Assembly: GCA_016800925.1 (NCBI GenBank)
Contig: JABCPU010000042.1
Span: forward strand, 186,001-250,000
DNA: 64,000 nucleotides
Source: Suillus spraguei
Lineage: Eukaryota; Basidiomycota; Agaricomycetes; Boletales; Suillaceae
Reading direction: 5' to 3'
Positions 45,818-57,687 of this stretch are shown piece by piece (the first letter of the stretch is position 1; each line of letters starts with the position of its first letter). Under the pieces are notes generated by a model. It saw only the letters and a program-made list of their open reading frames with translations, did not search any database and was not told where the DNA came from. The position numbers and the translations under genes are program-made.

Positions 45818-48800
45818 CTACAATATCTCAAGTGTCTTGACCATGTCCGGAATAGAAGAAAGGTCTTTGACTTGTGCAATAATATCACGATCTGACGCGA
45901 TTCTCTTGTATTCTCCCCCGCGCTGCTGTGCTAGTAAAAATGCGCCAAAAGGCTGCTCAAGACGAGCAGTCAATCGCAACGCTCGATCGATCAATGCCGG
46001 ATCAACCGACTCCTGTGCTTCCCCAGGTGATTCCTGTAATGGAGACCCGGGAAGAGACCAATAATCCTCCTCGCTCTCCGTGTCGTCGGCAATGTCAGGC
46101 AGCTCTGCCAAGTTAGATGACTCCGCGAAGTCAGGGAGCTCGAGGAGATAACGATTCCACGGACGAACAAGCAAAAACGTCTGCATAGTGGGTCGTGGTG
46201 ATGAGAACTGAAGTAGCGTGTCCTTCGTGGTGATCAGCAGGTCATGAAGCCCGTCGGCCTTGACTTCATATATCTCCTGGTCTTGAGCTCCACCCCGTTT
46301 GACTGCTGTGACACGAAATGCAATGCAAGGCAGATGCAGTCTGCATTGTGCGAAACGAGGGGCATTCAGGTTGTCAAGCAGGTCGTAAAGTTTCAGAATT
46401 GAATCTAGAGCCACGACAGGTCGGAGTGAGGATATTGATGTCTGGATGTCATCTTCGGACAGAGATGGCATGGTGTATGGTGGAGCTTTGTATGAAGTGA
46501 TGTCGGCCGGCAGGCAGCTATTGAATTCGGAGGATCTCCCCACCCAGTCCAAGGCACTGATGTCACCTGACTGAGCTACGACCTCCTGCAAGAGCCTCCC
46601 AAGCGCCTTTTGCTTCTTCTCACCATAAATAACAGGCAAGTTGACACCGAAGATACCAAATAATGAGTATGCAGTGTCTTCCTGCCATGTGGTGACACGG
46701 GCCGACACCCATTGGAGTTTCTCCCGGGCGTCTCTCATCCCCGGACGGAAGGCAACAAGGGCATGGGAATCTATGCCTGTCGCATCCCCCATCTCCTTCA
46801 TGATTGTAAGGGAATCCTTGTGGTTAGGAGAGCGATCGTCGAGATATAGCGACCAATCGTTCTGGTAAAATAGGACAAGTCTGGGGGCGAGGAATTCCTG
46901 AACTGTCCATCCTCGCGTGTTCCAAGCGCTACTTGCGAGTGCGCCAGCCTGCGACAAAGGTGGAACATCCGACAGGTAGATGATGGTAAGCGCTGAATGG
47001 CGATACCAGATAAACATGGAGTTAACTGATTGTTGGAGCTCGACATTATTAGTCTGGTCGATGCAACAGGTATCAACCCATGCCCAGCGATACCCTTGAT
47101 TACGAGCAGTTTCACAGAATGACTTCAACTTCGCGATGCCACCAACTGGATCCAAGTCATATACCACCTTGCCCTGGATATCGTGCAACAACGGCTCCAT
47201 CTCCTCCCACCTATGCGATAGCATGACATAACTGAAGTATGTCGCCACCACGTCCTGGATGCGTTCCATTTGAAGGTCTGCATGCTTCATTGTGGATGAC
47301 AGAAGTTCTTTGTACTCTACGCTCGTTCTGAAGGTACTGATCTGTACTTCACGATTACACAAGCGCCCAGTGGAAGTGTTGATTAGACGATGGGGGGCGT
47401 CGTCGAGTCGAGTCTTGATCGCCTCTTGAATAGCACCTTCTGCTTTCGATGGGGTAGTATACTGTCGGCGCAAGTCTGGAAAAAGAGTCAGCAATGTTGA
47501 AGGATGTGTCATTTGGAGCGTACTTTGCGTTTGTGTGTCGGGAGCATTTTCCAACTTGGAGAGCATGATTCTGAAGGCCGCGATGGCTTCATCATATCGT
47601 TTTGCGTCATGAAGTACCGCATGCTTCAACTGATAACCAATGTAAGATGAGGGGTTGAGTTCGATGACCTGCGTGTCATCAAAATGAGTATCGAATACGA
47701 AACGACAGTTGTCATCGTACCTTTTCCGCATCGAGAAGGGCATCGTCCCATAGCATTTTCGCTGACCTTGCTCTACTGCGGTTCGCAAAGACGGTATCCG
47801 TTGTAAAATCGCAGTCGATCACCGCAGAGTAAAGCTCGATAGCTCTGTCATAGTTACCCGCAGCAAGAGCATCATCACCGCCCGCGGCACAGTGCATGCT
47901 GCAATCTCGTTTGAAAGCTAAGTAAAATGATGGGGTCAGAAATTATACCTGGTTGACATCACGAAAACTTGCCTGTGAACCAATCAAGGCAGCATGTTTT
48001 TGTGGCCTCGTCAGCCATATCTATCATATATCGATATGCTTCGATGGTTTCTGGAAGTCTACCTGCTCGAAGGAGCGCATGACACCGATTCTGGTGTGCA
48101 ATTCTCCATAAGGACATGAGGTCCCACCCGAATAACTAGGAAAAGCACGATGAAGTGTGAAACCCCGATCTGCAGTTATATTCGAATGAACCTACCACCA
48201 CGAAGACATCATATTGAGAATGTATGGCCGACATGGACGAGAAATGAATGGTGTTGACAGCGGAAGTGAAGTGGTCAGCAGCTTCGCTGTGACGCACTCA
48301 TCCACGCCATTCAAGACATTCAAGCCTAATTGGACATGTAGATAAGCCTGAGCGCAATGAGCGCAACGTTAATACATGGAGTGGGCTTGGCTGTGTCAAG
48401 AACACTCACTTCTACGATTTGACAGGCGAGAGCATCGACATTTGGACAAGTGGCAGCTAGGTCTTGTACGCGCAGAATTGCCTCCTCATGTTGATTTGCA
48501 TTAAAAAGGGCGATGGCCTGACAGTTTCCACGTAAGTCGCGACCACACGAGACAAAAATGACGTACCTTGATCAAGAGTAGGAGAAGTGTTTTCTTGAGA
48601 TTTGTACCCACGAACATGAACCCAAGGTCAAATGCTTTCATTGCGTTCTGGAACTGCCTTTTACCACAGAGAGCGATGCCCTTGGAGATGCAGCCTATCA
48701 AGGATGGCTGAATGCTCATGCCCTATATTGCCATGTAAGATATCCTGTGCTAAAAAGGTCGCGAGAGGACAGTGTATCACCTTGAGTGCGTCATCAAGTG

Positions 48801-48969
48801 CGCGGTCCCAGTCAGCCTTTCTCGCCAGTACAAACGAGCGATTCGCGTAAGACTTGTAGTTGTTGCTATCAGCGTTGATCTCTTGGGTGAGCAGCCTGTC
48901 AGCAGTAGACAAGTCGCCGGTTATGCATGCATTGCGGGCCGATAGGTCGATAGCGAGGATCTGGATCAC
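45818..48969 (-). pseudogene. TPR-HET domain protein, C-terminal two thirds of a WD40-TPR-HET gene
   Basis: TPR-like helices run from about 48969 (LSARNACITGDLSTADRLL) through AIALFNANQHEEAIL and GNYDRAIELYSAVIDCDF to ELNPSSYIGYQL. The HET domain follows in an intact long frame: VMLSHRWEEMEPLLHD, RWAWVDTCCIDQTNNVELQQS, YRHSALTIIYLSDV and WNTRGWTVQEFLAP, then a C-terminal region ending TLEIL at 45818. Introns use gtacgt, gtgagt and similar donors. One frameshift near 48298 (between GLNVLNGVDE and RHSEAADHF) breaks the TPR part. HET domains drive incompatibility cell death when unlike hyphae fuse. The HET half alone might still be translated from an internal start. Confidence 0.8.
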
Positions 48970-50118
48970 CCATGGTCAGATTGCATGGTAAGAATGAAGA
49001 CTAGAAACAAACCTCGCAATCAGACTGTTGAACCTTGGAATCAACATTGATGATCAATATGCAAGGAGACGAGCAATGCACGGGAACTCACATTATCTGC
49101 CACTTGTTCCCTCGGGATGTCTCCCCGTAACACATCCTTGAAGAAAATGAGATGAAGAAGGGGCGGAAGATAAAGAGAATACTTACATCTGATGCTGATC
49201 CTGAGAATATACTCGGACGAAGGTACTGCCCACTTTGAGATCATTTTATCTTCCTCCGCTAAGGATGTGTTTGCCATCCATGGAGAAGGTAACACAATAT
49301 ACCGGATCCGTACAGCGAATATGGCGATGGTTTGTTGATCCGAAAGCCGCCAAATGCGAACCTGGCGATCATGAGATGCGGACGCGAGAAGGGTGCCAGT
49401 AGTGTTAAGGGCAATCATCCAGATATACCCAGTATGGCCCTTGCAGGATTCACCGACTTGCTTCCAGGTCGATGAATCCCAGATCCGTATGGTGGGATCA
49501 TTGTATCACCACCGAGACAAGCTGTTTTCCATCGGGCGTCCACGCGAGTGACGTATTCCATGATTCATGACCCTTGAACTTTGCGATGCATTCCCTTGTG
49601 CCTGGATTCCATATTTGAATATCCTGGTTGCGATGGCAAGATGTTCACCAGACGGCGAATACCGAACGCAGTAGACTCGGTTGCCACAATTGATTGGATT
49701 TCCTTGCACCTCCCATGTTTTTGTGTTCCAGAACTGTGTTGTGTGATCATTGAGCCACTCGCAAGAAATGTGCTGTCCGGGGAAAAATCAAGTGACGTTA
49801 TTCGTTGGAGTGGACTTTGATGGGTTGTGTGAGAGATTCGCCGTCTCTGTTCCAGGCGATGAGTTCTCCACCGAAATCACCGCTTGCGATGAATTGCCCA
49901 TCTCCTGATACTGCAAGTCCTCGTACTTGCGGCGATGCTCCTCCATTTTCTTCAACAAAATACCGTCTTCCAAGTCCCACAAACAAAGTGTCTTGTCGTA
50001 CGAGGCCGTGACCATGCGGCGTCTATCGGGGAGACTGCGACTTCCAAAACATATTTTCATGACCTTCAAATGTTTGAGTAGCCGTTGCGATTGGAATGAT
50101 GGGCTGTTCTTCTGTCAT
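48970..50118 (-). pseudogene. Decayed WD40 repeats, N-terminal part of the WD40-TPR-HET gene
   Basis: Starts at 50118 (MTEEQPIIPIATATQTFEGHE). Recognisable repeat blocks follow in different frames: MVTASYDKTLCLWDLEDG, VRGLAVSGDGQFIASGD, NPINCGNRVYCVRYSPSGEH, IQIWNPGTRECIAKFKGHE, LNTTGTLLASASHDRQVRIW and FSMDGKHILSGG. The order and spacing match the WD40 domain that precedes TPR-HET in mushroom proteins of this family. At least five frameshifts or stops make it non-functional. Fusion with the part at 45818-48969 is inferred from this order and known family architecture. Confidence 0.75.
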
Positions 50119-50326
50119 TCTGCTCGAGGTGGATGGCGTTGATCACAACTTGCTGGAGAGCTTGTGGATGTCTTGATCCAAGTTTCAGAGGCGCGTGTTC
50201 CGGGCCTTTTTGTGCTTCTCAACCTGCTTCATGTACTTATCATTAGACGCCCAGGACACGGGGCCTGAAACCTATATCTGCAGCCAATCCAGCGCCAGCT
50301 TTCCTCTCTTCATCTAGCTATCCACC

Positions 50327-51210
50327 ATGACCATTCATCCATTCGATTCCATCATGGACGTACGGCCAGTGAATCGATACCATTCCTACCGGAAAAAAAT
50401 GAGTTGCGGGCGAATCTGCAAGGTGGAAAGTCTATAACCCAGCAGAAACAAACATGCGTACGTACCCCTCTGCTTGTTATTTAGCTGTAATCGTCACTGC
50501 GATCAACAGCGATATCTACAAGCTCTTCATTTCAAGTATCGTGCCTCACCCTATTGCATTAGTGTCCATGATCAGCGACTAGGGCGTAGAGAACTTGGCG
50601 CCGTTCTGGCTAGCTACACATTTGTTATCAAACACGTTCCGCATACTTACTGGCTTGCATCCACCTGTTCGTTCAACATAGTAGGCAATAGAACAAACAA
50701 CATCTCTCTTCATTAGTTCGATAACCTCTTCCCATGGGTCACGAATGACCCGCCCGTCATCTCATTCGCATGCAACCACAGCACTCTGGGCCGCCTCAAA
50801 GACACGGTCGCGAACGTGAAGAATAGCCGGAGATCGACCATTATGGACTACCCATTCGTTGTTAACGCAGAGGCAAGTACCATAGATACTCCTCCAGGCT
50901 CCAACGACTCACGAGTGGACTATCAGCGGTCTCACAAGCAAAATTGTGTATGCGTGTGCACCATGGAGTGCGAGGTGATTTCATTTCCTGCCGAGCCCGC
51001 TCCTTCGCTAACCACGCTACCTTAGCCCAGCATCTCTTCAAATCCATAGATATCACATATGATCCACCAAGTGACATGCGAGCACCGCATCACGCTCATC
51101 CTCGCCCACGTCAAATACACTCACATGCACAAAGATATACTTACAAGCATGGTGTCACTTACTACTACCAGGAAATAATGAGAATGGCACGTTATCTCTG
51201 TCTGTCCTTG
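50327..51210 (+). pseudogene. Flavin-reductase-like (FMN-binding split barrel) pseudogene
   Basis: Reading frames joined by eye show RWKVYNPAETNMRT, then across an intron (gtacccctc to caacag) DIYKLFISSIVPHPIALVSM, ISD, an in-frame TAG, GVENLAPF, then DPPVISFACNHS, LKDTVANVKNSRR, STIDTPPGSND and near 51090 TLILAHVKYTHMHKDIL. This order is that of DIM6/NTAB-type flavin reductase domains, where an I-PRPIA-VST motif contacts FMN. The TAG where CAG is expected and frame changes in the first exon make it a pseudogene. Confidence 0.6.
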
Positions 51211-51660
51211 TAAGTTTTATTCATGAATTAAATGGATCTCAGTCTGAGCGAGCGTCTCTCAAGGTGTTCAGCACCACATATCACAATACAGAGATGTAGC
51301 ATAGACCTACGACCACAACCATTCGTCTGTTCCGCCTTGCCCGTCTTTGCATCGTCCATGATCATAGTAGTCCCCGGACTCTGTCACAACATTTATCAAC
51401 CATCACGATCTCGCTCCCTTTGGTCTAAATCCCTGCCGCCGTCCCTTCTACTATCATCTCATCATCCCTGTCTCCTCAGTCATCACTGTCACATTCTTGT
51501 CGCCTGTTGCGATCACTTTGTCTTCTAGGGTCACGGACATCCAAATCCCTCCATCTAGACCCTCCTCACAGTTATCATCCCTCCTACTACCCTTCCCTCA
51601 GCTCCGTCTGACAGCGAAACCCTCCTTGAAACAGTCGCAGTCCCACTGCCACTCTTGCTG
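51205..51660 (+). repeat. Dispersed repeat copy 2 (partner at 35290-35740)
   Basis: Same orientation as the copy near RFC1 and diverged from it by small gaps. It begins at the end of the flavin-reductase-like pseudogene with GTAAGTTTTATTCATG, so the partner may be a duplicated 3' piece of the same locus. Confidence 0.55.
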
Positions 51661-52274
51661 TCCTCCCTACTGCTCTCCTGTCCCACAAGCGTGACATATC
51701 GTTGTAGGGTTGTTTGAGTCGTGTGACCCGTTCATAGACTCAATCACAAGACCCGTGACGCACAGCTGGGCCATGTAGTGCGTCAGGCGAAGATCGGATT
51801 GGCACGTTGGCAGTCAGAGATGTCCCGCTTGAATACTGATGGTGGAGTGCAAGGGAGAGGGTGAGTATGTGGGTGATATGTGAACAGGTACCGCTTTGGA
51901 CCTGCTAGTAAATCAGTGATGCAATGATGTACTATATGCGCAGCCCTTACCAAGCCCGTAAACAAGACTTATGTCGACATGCAATGTTGTGCAACGTGAT
52001 CGAAAATTGTCTAACCTCGTACTGAAAAGATGGAGTGCTGGGTTCCTGCATGCTCTGTCATTCGTGATCAACTTCAAGGGTCGATGAAATATAAATTCGG
52101 TGGGTGCTGCATCAAGTCAGGACGCAACCAGTGTAAGGCTAAACGCCACATCCTGAATTGGGTCAACTAGATACTATAGACTAGTACTGGATCGTAATCT
52201 ATGATAAAGTAGAGGATTCATTGGGTGACTTCCCGCAGGCCTAAATAATCCAGCATAGAATATAATTTCACGGA
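51661..52274. other. Intergenic, nothing recognised
   Basis: No open frame with recognisable motif and no repeat shared within the window was seen. It contains the downstream region of the GRC3-like gene. Confidence 0.4.
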
Positions 52275-54013
52275 TTAGGAAGGTGTGCCGCGATACAGTG
52301 GATCTTCAGTTCCAGGCTCCCATTCAACAAGGCCAAAGATCGCGCCGTTCAAGTCGTTGGAGATCTCCGAGGGAATCACATCCTCGTATCCTGCACCGAT
52401 CAGGATGACCTGGTCGAATGCCCGGCTCCAGTCCACCTCGTATGGATATCGGGCACAGAGAGGATGTGAGATCTCCCACTTGGTTGCTGTCATCTGGTGA
52501 AGTAGAGCAGACGCAGATGGAAATGATGCAGATGCGATAGATGGAAAGATAGCATGAAAATAAGACAAGGTGTTTAAGTTGCGCTGGTCGACGGCATTAA
52601 AATGTGTATTCGTCAGATTTGGTGATATTACTTCGAGCGTATACTGGAATGCCTTGCTCGGCACAGACTGGTTGTAAGGAGTATCATAGGCTGGCGGAGC
52701 AGTTGGCCAACCTTTCTCTTCTGAACCTATAATCTCAAATACATGGGTGGGCTCGGCAAGCTTTCTCGATCTTGGCATTTAGATCAGCACCAAGACCCTT
52801 CGTCCATCCCATAGTATTGACCACCAGGGGAGTAACATCGGCTACCCTCGTGTCGATCGACTCATCGTCGGGCATAGAAGTTTGAACCTCGATCTTGTAC
52901 GTTTCAAGTAGCACTTGAACGGCCGCAAGATAGTGTGCCGGACTGCACCGTGGTGAAGTTGCTCTAACGTAGTGGGCTTTGTATGGAAGACTAGGATGCG
53001 TAAAAGGCGGGCCTCAATACAAAGATATTTCAATGGCTCTACTAGGTTGATGTAGTGATTGCTCACCGAATACCGGGTTCTCGATAACGTTTAGGGCGAC
53101 CAAACCCCCAGGTGTAAATTCGGATTGTCCCACGTCGCATTCGAGATATGCAATGCGCTGAAATCTATAAAGCACCGTCAGCAGTATTTGACTATGTTGA
53201 ACTTTAAACATACCTCGCCAAAAGCCTGTTCAAGAGCGTCCGAGCAAATGTGCTCTTTCCGACCCTTGACGACATAGACAGAGAGTGGTATGGGATCCTC
53301 TGAAGGTGGTGGCGTCTCTGCAGCGTTCAGAGCAATAGTCCATGATTCTGGTAGTACGAACGGCAGCACGTCCCTGGTGCTGTGTGTCACCTGTATGACA
53401 GGACAAATGATACATTGCATACATTCGAGAACAGGACACATACCAGGCTCACACCAGGCCGTATAACTTCTGCTGAGCTCCGCTGCCAACGCGAAGGTTC
53501 AAAAACTCCATCAAAGACGCGACATACACGTCCAAGACTTTCCACGCCTGTATCGAGCGATTGAATCGCTACTACAGCTCCACCGTCATTGTTTCTGATG
53601 CGAGGAGGAAGGGAATATATGTTCGAGTCGTCGTGTACGTCCGACGAGGCGCATCGTAAGATAGGAATGGGAGCAGCACGAGGGGCGAACACATGGTGAG
53701 CTACTTTTGAGGCAGACAACGTTACACCGAGTATGGAGATAGATCCGCTCAAAACAATGAGAGCGCATGACCCTAGAAGCGCGAGTGTCTCCTCCCTGTC
53801 GCTGGAAGGCACTGAAGTCTCGTTTTGCAAGCCGGTGGCACTGGCTTCATCGGTAGAGAGCTCGTAAACGTTAAGATCGCGAGTGGGTCTGAACATGTTA
53901 ATGCTTTGCACGCTGACACGATGAGCCACGGCATCGGAGTTCAACAATTGGAATGTCCACCACCCCTTATAGATCACGTCGTACCTACTTCTCCCCTCAG
54001 TCTGTTCCATCAC
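52275..54013 (-). pseudogene. GRC3: GRC3/NOL9-type polynucleotide 5'-hydroxyl kinase, damaged
   Basis: The N-terminal exon has ETLALLGSCALIVLSGS, VFAPRAAPIPILRC and VCRVFDGVFEPSRW. After introns come PESWTIALNAAE and LSVYVVKG. Walker A should follow; instead the frame changes, and only GKSTFARTLLNRLL is left in another frame, so several residues and the frame are lost. Next exons: RIAYLECDVGQSEFTPGG, FTHPSLPYKAHYV, DTRVADVTPLVVNTMGWTKGLGADL, then a one-base shift in GAGAAAGC and the C-terminal frame AEPTHVFEIIGSEEKGW to TAG at 52275. The family phosphorylates RNA 5' ends during rRNA ITS2 processing in the nucleolus. Two lesions in an otherwise well kept gene could be real or assembly errors. 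Confidence 0.8.
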
Positions 54014-55659
54014 GACTGAGGGCTAAGGCAGTGTCTAGTCTTTATAGGTTATGAGCCCTGCTCTCTTGTAAACCGAGGAGCGGAACCATCTAGACAACAG
54101 CGAGCCAACTAGAAACGAACCCGCGGACCGCCGAGGACGACGTCAGCGTCACTTAAACGCATAACCAGCATGCACTTTATGTTTACCGTGCAATGCAGGA
54201 AGTGGGGCCACTCAAGTACGCAAACACCTTGAAAATGGAACCAACAGGGAAGGGAAGCGTGAGGATATCTTGAGGCCGGTAATATTGACAACGACATTTT
54301 AGAATTGAGCAGCACTAAATACGCCAGTTCTCCGAGTTGAAGGTGTTTACTAATATTTGCATGGAACTCTGTCGGTCTACGCTCATATTCAACGTCAACC
54401 CAGTCATCTATACATATACCTCGGTCCTTATTCAAGATTACGACAGTACGAAAAGTTGTACTGATGGGCTCAGAACTAAGTATTGCTTCATCAACCATGA
54501 TACCAAGGCGAAAGCGGGAACATGTCATGTCTTACTGTCTTGACGTTGCTGGCTCAAGTTACGGCTGGCAGATCCAGCAACCTGCTCATACTCACTTCAT
54601 CATTCGCACAAACATAGTGATGAATTGCAAAGCTCTCCCAGGCACCCACATGCACGGACATACATAGATGCTGTCAAAGCAACAACAACGGCGAGGAGGA
54701 ATGCATTTCTGTGCGAAGTGATATGGAATCTTCTCAGGAGGATATCGAATGATATCTCTGAATGGGGGAACACTGTAGGACGGCGACCAGCTTTTATCGC
54801 CTGAATATACTCATGGGTACGATTCTAATTGATTTGGAAAAATTGTTACTGTCAGACGGCATAATATTCAATTGATTACAACAGTTGCGTCATAACCTGC
54901 TGGTAGGCATTGACAATTCTCTTCTTCGCAACCACCGAATACTCGCTCGAATCTCTGGTCTCTCATCATGACCCCATTTATCGCTTCATCATTTGAACTT
55001 GCAGTGACCCTGCCAACGCAGCGACAAAGCCGAGTGCCCCGACTCTATTTTTGCATGCTCACAATCCGTTTGCTCGTATTTGGACACAAGTACAGCTACG
55101 CAATACAAAACACTCATACTACCAAGTTACCGTCCATGACAAACAAGAAAGAACCCAAGCAGTTGGATGCCTGGTGCATGCGGCCTCCAACTCTTTAAAG
55201 TCGCCTGCATCTGAGTTCGTTATGTGTAATCTAATCCATCAATTACGCGGATAACCCGGCTGTCTTAGTCACCTTCCTTGCTCGCCCATCTTACGTGAGA
55301 GCAGCATCTGCCATGCGTTTACCTTTAGGGTCTGCAGGAGGAACCACTGTACATGTCGCATTCATGTTATATCTAAAATAAGTCTCCACAAAGGATCAAT
55401 CGCGAGAATACGATCATCGCAGTACTAAGGTCTGAAATTGTTGATTTTACCAACTTGAAGTGGAGGAACGGAAAGGGCATTTGAAGATGCTTACTCCTTT
55501 CAGCATTGTTGCCGGTGCTGTCCATGTACCATACAGCTCACATAAAGCTCAGGACCTCCCCTATATATCACTAATGCAGTCGTATGGTTATACAATAGGC
55601 CTCGACAAGCAGGTGGTACCCAGAATAACAGCTGATCTTTGGGTCCTACCACCTGAGAT
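54014..55659. other. Unassigned stretch; one 139-codon minus frame
   Basis: The longest open frame is 54109-54528 minus (MTCSRFRLGIMVDEAIL...). It has no recognised motif, and no promoter or intron supports it. Plus-strand text near 54970-55250 looks weakly coding-like but is broken. No repeat shared with other parts of the window was noticed. Confidence 0.35.
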
Positions 55660-55965
55660 AACGCGATTTCAAGGACGAACAAGAAAAAACGTCTGCATAG
55701 TTGGTCGTGGTGATGAGAACTGAATCAGCGTGTCCTTCGTGGTGATTAGCAGGTCGTGAAGCCCGTCGGCCTTAACTTCATATATCTCCTGGTCTTGACC
55801 TCGACCCCGCTTGACTGCTGTGACACGAAATGCGATGCAAGGCAAATGCAGCCTGCAGCTTGCGAAACGAGAAGCGTTCAAGTTGTCAAGCAGGGTGTAA
55901 AGTTGATCTACAGCCATGACATATCAGAACGAGGATATGAACGTCTGAAGTCTATTGTTTCAACT
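55660..55965 (-). pseudogene. HET-gene C-terminal fragment
   Basis: Minus-strand frame 55669-55917 reads LYTLLDNLNASRFASCRLHL and KADGLHDLLITTKDTL, nearly the same as residues in the gene at 45818-47788. Only about 85 codons remain. It abuts the gypsy remnant on its right. Confidence 0.85.
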
Positions 55966-55989
55966 ATGGTATGAGACACCGTAAATGAA

Positions 55990-57020
55990 TGATGGGGTAA
56001 GGGTATAAGAGAAGGAAATATCGAGAATGATTGTTGTCAGGCACCCATGTCCGACCACCAGTTGTTTGATGGCATCTGTCACAACCCACAAACGAATTAA
56101 CACAAGGGCAGAGACTAGGACTCAAACTAAGGTTATCACAAGAAGAGAGAGGAGCAAGGACATCTTGGATTGCTACAGATGTAGATATAAGAGGTTTGAA
56201 GTAAAGAACTACTACAGTGAAACTAGCTAACTATATACACATATTGAAACTGAGATATAAACTGAGTCTGAAACTACTAGCCAATCATAAAATAGAAGTG
56301 AGAATTGTACGATGTGATAGTTGTGACATAGTTATGACATCATATTCTAGAAGGTTCTAAGATCGCGTGATACTATCTTATCTTATCTTATCCAATAGCA
56401 TCATAGAAGATCTCTTCATCTTCATCAGGGAGTTTGGTTATAGAAGCGGATATAGGGATTTCAATGGGGTTATGGTTTGTCTTAGCGCTGGGTTTAGACA
56501 CTTTAGGGAAATTAAGGAAAGAATAATGATTTGTATTTGGAATTCATGACAGCATCAAACACAAGTTGGTGCATATTTGACCATCCTGGCCAGTGTAGGT
56601 CCGCTGATTTTGTCATCAAGGGTGACAAGATTTGCGTGTGATCTGCAAGGTTAGGTAGAAATTGTTCCAAGTAATGTACCAGTCCGAGATATGAGTGTAT
56701 GTCGCTTGCATTTTTTGGTACAGGCCAGTCTAGAATTCGCTTTACTTCGACGTATCGGCCTCAATGCCATTAGCTGAGATATGATGGCCGAGGAAATCAA
56801 TCTCTGTGCAAAAGAAAGTCACTTTCTTTGCGGAACAGAAAAGGTTTGCCTTACACAGAGCATCAAGGACGAGTCTTACATTTTTGACATGTTCTGCTAC
56901 CGTTTGAGACCAGATGATGATGTCATCCAGGTAAGCATGACAAATTTTTCCGATGAGTGGCCTGAGGGCCATGAACATTCAGCGTTGGTGTGTTGCAGGC
57001 GCATTCCGTCCGCCCTGCGG
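55990..57020 (-). mobile_element. Gypsy reverse transcriptase/RNase H remnant, twice interrupted
   Basis: Minus-strand text runs from PQGGRNAPATHQR (57015-56980), TGA, MFMALRPLIGKICHAYLDD, FCTEIDFLGHHIS, ILDWPVPKNASDI to WPGWSNMHQLVFDA (about 56560). After the solo LTR at 56077-56551 it continues AIKQLVVGHGCLTTI to about 56000. It is closest to elements 1 and 2. On the right it is cut by the LTR of element 3 at 57021. Confidence 0.85.
56077..56551. repeat. Solo LTR, 475 bp, inside the gypsy remnant
   Basis: Starts TGTCACAACCC and ends AATTCATGACA. A perfect 5-bp duplication gcatc flanks it at 56072-56076 and 56552-56556. The reverse transcriptase/RNase H reading frame of the remnant continues across it, which confirms the insertion. 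No similarity to the other LTRs in the window was seen. Confidence 0.88.
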
Positions 57021-57495
57021 TGTTACAATTGTACGTGCCCCTATTCATTTTCCCTTTATCTTCTTACTTGTATATCATGTCACATGACTCTGACTCATAT
57101 GCTCAACGCATCTGTACAAACACATGCCTTCCTTATTAGGATACGCAGTTACATTCTCACGGTTACCTGGTCTGTGCACACATATATACCTATATAAGCG
57201 CAGTGTACTTGTAGAGATACTTTACTTTAATCTTACTGGGTTTTACCTGGAATCTCCTTCGCTTAGGTCTCCAACCTAAGTCGTCTTGAATCGTCTCTAA
57301 GTCTAAGCACTCCTTAGCCTTAGTCTCTATTCTTGTAGAACCTCTTAGACTTGTCTTTGAGGCCAAACCCTTGATCATACTCGGAACGCGTTCCTTGTAC
57401 TTTCACCTTGTCCTCTTTTGGACATTGTAAGAACCTCCCAGCAGACCACCTGTGTCTTTTCACTGTCGCTGGTGACGCCACCCCAGTTCGTAACA
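57021..57495 (+). repeat. 5' LTR of element 3
   Basis: Starts TGTTACAATTG and ends GTTCGTAACA, so the ends are the short inverted repeat TGTTAC/GTAACA. 475 bp. A TATA-like ACCTATATAAGCGC lies near 57188. The left boundary coincides with the break in the gypsy remnant. Confidence 0.75.
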
Positions 57496-57687
57496 AAAGA
57501 TTAAAGTCCACCGAATCGTCAACTATCCGTCTTCGACCCTGAACCCTGATTGCTTTGATAAGCAGATTAGCGTACACGTATGCTAGATTGTCAAGAGAAG
57601 CCCTCTGACAGAAGACAAGCCCTAACGGACAGCAAGACAGCGCATGTAGGCACCGAGAAAGTATAACTCATCAGACGAATCATCAAT

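Noticed and set aside
46798..47115. Second minus-strand frame of 105 codons inside the HET region
   Set aside because: Shadow frame of the intact HET domain reading frame; no motif.
56077..57495. The two 475-bp LTRs as a pair bounding one element
   Set aside because: Equal length is a coincidence: their sequences do not match in either orientation, and the remnant between them reads on the other strand.
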